Source: Ktedonobacterales bacterium (GTDB taxonomy: Bacteria > Chloroflexota > Ktedonobacteria > Ktedonobacterales > JADMIN01). From it: a DNA stretch of 41,206 nucleotides. The stretch covers positions 1 to 41,206 of the forward strand of contig JAICVS010000021.1 of the NCBI GenBank assembly GCA_025935195.1. Reading direction: 5' to 3'. The translations under genes and the position numbers were made by a program. The notes below the pieces were generated by a model. It saw only the letters and a list, made by a program, of their open reading frames with translations. It was not told the origin of the DNA and did no database searches. Below are positions 41,147-41,206 of this stretch, piece by piece; the stretch's first letter is position 1, and each line of letters begins with the position of its first letter.

Positions 41147-41206
41147 CTATCCCTTCGGCACGGCCTGGGCGGGCCGGCGCTCGCGCAGCACGATGCCGGT
41201 GAAGGG
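41147..41206 (-). CDS. C-terminal end of a gene running off the window (partial)
   Basis: On the minus strand an open frame enters from the window edge and ends at a TAG at 41149-41147; its last residues are TGIVLRERRPAQAVPKG. The codon use fits the genome. Too little is present to name the product. Confidence 0.4.
   Translation of the reverse strand, partial: PFTGIVLRERRPAQAVPKG

Overview
The window is about 41.2 kb of gene-dense, GC-rich bacterial DNA. It carries about 40 protein genes on both strands and no rRNA, tRNA, CRISPR array, transposase, phage or plasmid gene that I can see. The content points to a Chloroflexota bacterium of Ktedonobacteria or Thermomicrobia type: a PPOX-class F420-type oxidoreductase, paired family-9 glycosyltransferases, a DUF4388 protein, lone receivers, a T2SSE_N protein with a degenerate GGDEF-like half, DNA polymerase X and a secreted GH5 with Pro/Ser linker. 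Another GC-rich, largely monoderm phylum such as Dormibacterota or Actinomycetota is not excluded. This placement is inference from gene content; no marker gene is present. Start codons were chosen mostly by Shine-Dalgarno spacing and often differ from the longest open frame.

Layout. 1-2.3 kb (minus): an IclR regulator with a strong promoter and a palindrome placed for autoregulation, and two stand-alone receivers, one with Glu at the phosphoacceptor site. 2.6-4.6 kb (plus): a ThiF/MoeB-type E1 enzyme and a TIM-barrel sugar isomerase. 4.7-7.0 kb (minus): two overlapping GT9 glycosyltransferases. 7.2-9.6 kb (plus): a membrane-anchored alpha/beta hydrolase and two membrane proteins. 9.7-13.9 kb: a DEDDh exonuclease, a lipoprotein L,D-transpeptidase, an orphan Flp pilin, a PPOX enzyme and a membrane protein. 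14.2-16.1 kb (plus): a three-gene cassette with split thiamine-diphosphate decarboxylase subunits (ComD/ComE-like) and a cyclase-family metal hydrolase, the best candidate here for an uncharacterised pathway. 16.2-20.2 kb: an LL-diaminopimelate-type aminotransferase, MoeA, a DUF4388 protein and RidA.

20.6-26.7 kb: a small membrane protein, a tail-anchored Ser/Thr kinase, a Cys/His protein of unknown function, two inverted arrays of a 10-nt repeat, PolX, an orphan HicB and an M29 aminopeptidase. 27.0-32.4 kb: an SRAP (YedK/HMCES) protein, an S9 oligopeptidase with a His-rich tail, a degenerate-GGDEF/T2SSE_N protein and a GT-C glycosyltransferase. 32.5-35.6 kb: an acetate uptake and activation divergon (SatP-type transporter and acetyl-CoA synthetase) around a 504-nt control region with several short repeats. 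35.8-40.3 kb: an unknown protein, a secreted GH5 with two homologous C-terminal beta modules, and glycerol kinase. 40.3-41.1 kb: an RHH/DUF433 antitoxin behind a 12-bp palindromic operator, running into the frameshifted remains of its PIN-like toxin.

Working together. Acetate (SatP, Acs), glycerol (GlpK) and cellulose or mannan oligomers (GH5) suggest a heterotroph feeding on plant-derived carbon. Receivers, DUF4388, Ser/Thr kinase, T2SSE_N protein and pilin are scattered parts of signalling and surface-motility systems whose other parts lie outside the window. Convergent gene pairs are usually separated by strong GC hairpins.
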